Source: Flavobacterium hydrophilum
GTDB lineage: Bacteria > Bacteroidota > Bacteroidia > Flavobacteriales > Flavobacteriaceae
NCBI RefSeq assembly: GCF_003202405.1
Contig: NZ_QJHL01000005.1
Location: 62,001 to 126,000 of the forward strand
Reading direction: 5' to 3'
Length of the DNA: 64,000 nt
Both the position numbers and the translations under genes were made by a program. Shown piece after piece: positions 62,703 to 64,000 of this stretch (position 1 is the stretch's first letter; the number at the start of each line of letters is the position of its first letter). Below the pieces are notes generated by a model. The model made no database searches. It saw only the letters and a program-made list of their open reading frames with translations, and was not told the origin of the DNA.

Positions 62703-63290
62703 ATGAAAAAGATACTTTTAGTAAGCAAAGTAGTTTTAGGAACCGGAATACTGTTACTGAGTTTAAATTCTTGTAAAAATGAAACAAAACAAGAAGATAC
62801 AAAAGAAGTCGCTGAAGATCAAAACGAAGCTAAATTTGACAGCATAGATTCTAAAGAAGATGATTCCGAATTTTTAGTGGATGCAACCGAAATCAATTTG
62901 GCTGAAATCGAAATTGGAAAACTAGCCCAGACAAAAAGTACAAACCCGGAGGTTAAAAAATTTGGTAAAATGCTGGTTGATGAGCATACAAAATTAGCTT
63001 CAGAAGTTAAAACTGCTGCTGACAGCAGAAACTTCTCGTTACCAACTTCGATTACAGAAGAAGGAAAAGAGGAATACAACAAACTAAACGAAAAAACAGG
63101 TCTTGATTTTGATAAAAAGTTTGTCGATATGATGATTGACGGTCACGAAAAAGCAATTGACAAGTTCACTAAAGCTGCTGAAAATGCAAATGATGCAGAA
63201 ATAAAAACATGGGCTTCTAAAAATGTTGCTTCCCTGACTGCACATCTTCAACATGCAAAACAGCTTAAGGAAAGTTTAGATAAAAAATAA
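62703..63290 (+). CDS. DUF4142 lipoprotein (ferritin-like)
   Basis: 195 residues. Lipobox LNSCK, an acidic linker, then a four-helix DUF4142 domain: VDATEINLAEIEIGKLAQTK, KKFGKMLVDEHTKLASEVKT, DKKFVDMMIDGHEKAIDKFT, and a final LTAHLQHAKQLKESL. Histidines sit where the ferritin-like fold could bind metal. Linked to envelope stress, but the reaction is unknown. Terminated by a strong hairpin. Confidence 0.88.
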   Translation: MKKILLVSKVVLGTGILLLSLNSCKNETKQEDTKEVAEDQNEAKFDSIDSKEDDSEFLVDATEINLAEIEIGKLAQTKSTNPEVKKFGKMLVDEHTKLASEVKTAADSRNFSLPTSITEEGKEEYNKLNEKTGLDFDKKFVDMMIDGHEKAIDKFTKAAENANDAEIKTWASKNVASLTAHLQHAKQLKESLDKK

Positions 63291-63316
63291 AATTGGTTAC
63301 TTAGGTTTTTTAGGTT

Positions 63317-63347
63317 AAAAGCTACTCTGTCTTAGAGTAGCTTTTTT
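63317..63347 (+). terminator. Rho-independent terminator
   Basis: AAAAGCTACTCT and AGAGTAGCTTTT form a perfect stem with loop GTCTT and a T-run. Confidence 0.92.
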
Positions 63348-63368
63348 AGATTTTATTAATAAATGATT

Positions 63369-63803
63369 ATGAAAGCACAATCTTACAACAATCATGTACG
63401 GTTTTATCCGGCACATCATTTTATATATTATCCGATTTTGATACTCTTTATGGCCGCTGCGATTTACTTTATGTTTACCACTGCAGACCAACTTTTATGG
63501 GGTTTCATAACCGTAATTTTTATATTTCTTTTTTGTCTCGCTTTTATGCTTCGCCAGCATTATGCTTTGATTTTACAAAACAGAATTGTTAAAACAGAAT
63601 TTCGCTATCGATATTTTGTCCTTACGGGAACCCGCTTTGAAACTATTGAGTATAAATTCACTGATGATCAGCTATTTGCATTACGCTTTGCTCCCGACTC
63701 TGAATTTTTAACGTTAATTGAACGTACCCTCACAGAAAATCTCTCCAGTGATGCAATAAAAAAAGCAATTGTACACTGGAAAGGTGATTACAACAGAGTA
63801 TAA
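63369..63803 (+). CDS. DUF6526-like small membrane protein
   Basis: 144 residues from ATG 63369 (an ATG two codons earlier is equally possible). It starts KAQSYNNHVRFYPAHHFIYY, then two membrane helices (PILILFMAAAIYFMF, TVIFIFLFCLAFML) and a soluble C-terminal part ending KAIVHWKGDYNRV. I place it with DUF6526 by the N-terminal QSYNNH-RFYPAHHF pattern. Function unknown. Confidence 0.76.
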   Translation: MKAQSYNNHVRFYPAHHFIYYPILILFMAAAIYFMFTTADQLLWGFITVIFIFLFCLAFMLRQHYALILQNRIVKTEFRYRYFVLTGTRFETIEYKFTDDQLFALRFAPDSEFLTLIERTLTENLSSDAIKKAIVHWKGDYNRV

Positions 63804-63833
63804 AAAACATTTATCACAAATTTTTAAAACAAA

Positions 63834-63872
63834 CAAACCCGATAATCTAAAGCTATAGATATCGGGTTTCTT
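63834..63872. terminator. Bidirectional terminator
   Basis: AAACCCGATA and TATCGGGTTT stem, extended by ATCTA / TAGAT. It lies between convergent genes (63369 + and 63907 -). Confidence 0.82.
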
Positions 63873-63906
63873 ACTTAAACTTAACTCAAAATAAAACTCA
63901 ACTAAC

Positions 63907-64000
63907 TTATTTTTTGACTGGAGAGAATTTTATAGCTGTTCCACCGCCAGCTGCGAGTTTGATATCTAAAATTGTTTTACTGTTTACTTTTTGCTTAGAA
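63907..64000 (-). CDS. C-terminal end of an unidentified protein
   Basis: On the minus strand, 31 codons and a stop run off the right edge; the last residues read LDIKLAAGGGTAIKFSPVKK. The glycine-rich AAGGGTAIKF pattern resembles the last beta-strands of some Bacteroidetes glycoside hydrolases (for example GH97), but the piece is too short to name. Confidence 0.5.
   Translation of the reverse strand, partial: SKQKVNSKTILDIKLAAGGGTAIKFSPVKK

Overview
This window looks like a chromosome segment of a Flavobacterium or a close relative in the Flavobacteriaceae (Bacteroidetes). The sequence is AT-rich and lacks strong Shine-Dalgarno sites. Many genes are preceded by the Bacteroidetes-type -7 box TAnnTTTG, sometimes with TTTG or TTG about 20 bases upstream. 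There are many lipoproteins with LxxSC-type lipoboxes, one protein with a type IX secretion C-terminal tail, and several families of dispersed intergenic palindromes. No rRNA, tRNA, CRISPR array, transposase or integrase was found.

Layout. 1-3.6 kb: the end of an RND efflux permease gene, cut by the window edge, and its periplasmic adaptor. 3.6-8.2 kb: an accessory patch of small orphan genes (HEPN-like, membrane, zinc-ribbon and unknown) separated by repeats and cassette-like boundary elements. 8.2-20.3 kb: mostly single genes for envelope and stress functions, namely a Crp-type regulator, an esterase, lipoproteins, a NagB-like protein, a polysaccharide deacetylase, a TolB-like propeller, a DJ-1/PfpI protein, a cyclase fusion, VOC and XAC2610-like proteins, and a decayed NTF2-like pseudogene. 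21.1-25.1 kb (minus): a three-gene operon of two exported Gfo/Idh/MocA oxidoreductases and a double DUF1080 protein, which fits the 3-keto-glycoside route of glycan breakdown. 26.4-30.1 kb (minus): a gluconate operon (6-phosphogluconate dehydrogenase, gluconate permease, gluconokinase), with a secreted gluconolactonase-like protein at 31.8 kb.

32.8-34.0 kb: an ArsR-AHSA1-DoxX operon with a duplicated operator around its promoter. 36.3-43.1 kb: a TetR-controlled tripartite RND pump (adaptor, permease, TolC-like lipoprotein) with five copies of a probable TetR operator and a 37-codon micro-ORF that copies the start of the TolC-like gene. 43.2-49.9 kb: small stress and metabolic genes and a topoisomerase IB. 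50.3-52.6 kb: a glycosyltransferase fused to an alpha/alpha-barrel domain. 52.8-58.1 kb: an Mla-type lipid transport operon (MlaE, MlaF, MlaD) followed by an AsmA-family protein. 58.1-64.0 kb: an FAD oxidoreductase, a DUF4279-like gene between inverted repeats, an AraC regulator, a UDG-superfamily glycosylase, a DUF4142 lipoprotein, and the tail of one more gene on the minus strand.

The points most worth a second look are the five-copy TetR operator array, the micro-ORF duplication, the ArsR operator, the cassette-like boundaries around orphan genes, three copies of a probable structured-RNA repeat, and a perfect EF-hand loop in the cytoplasmic part of the first RND permease. All functions were read by eye from sequence; no database search was run.
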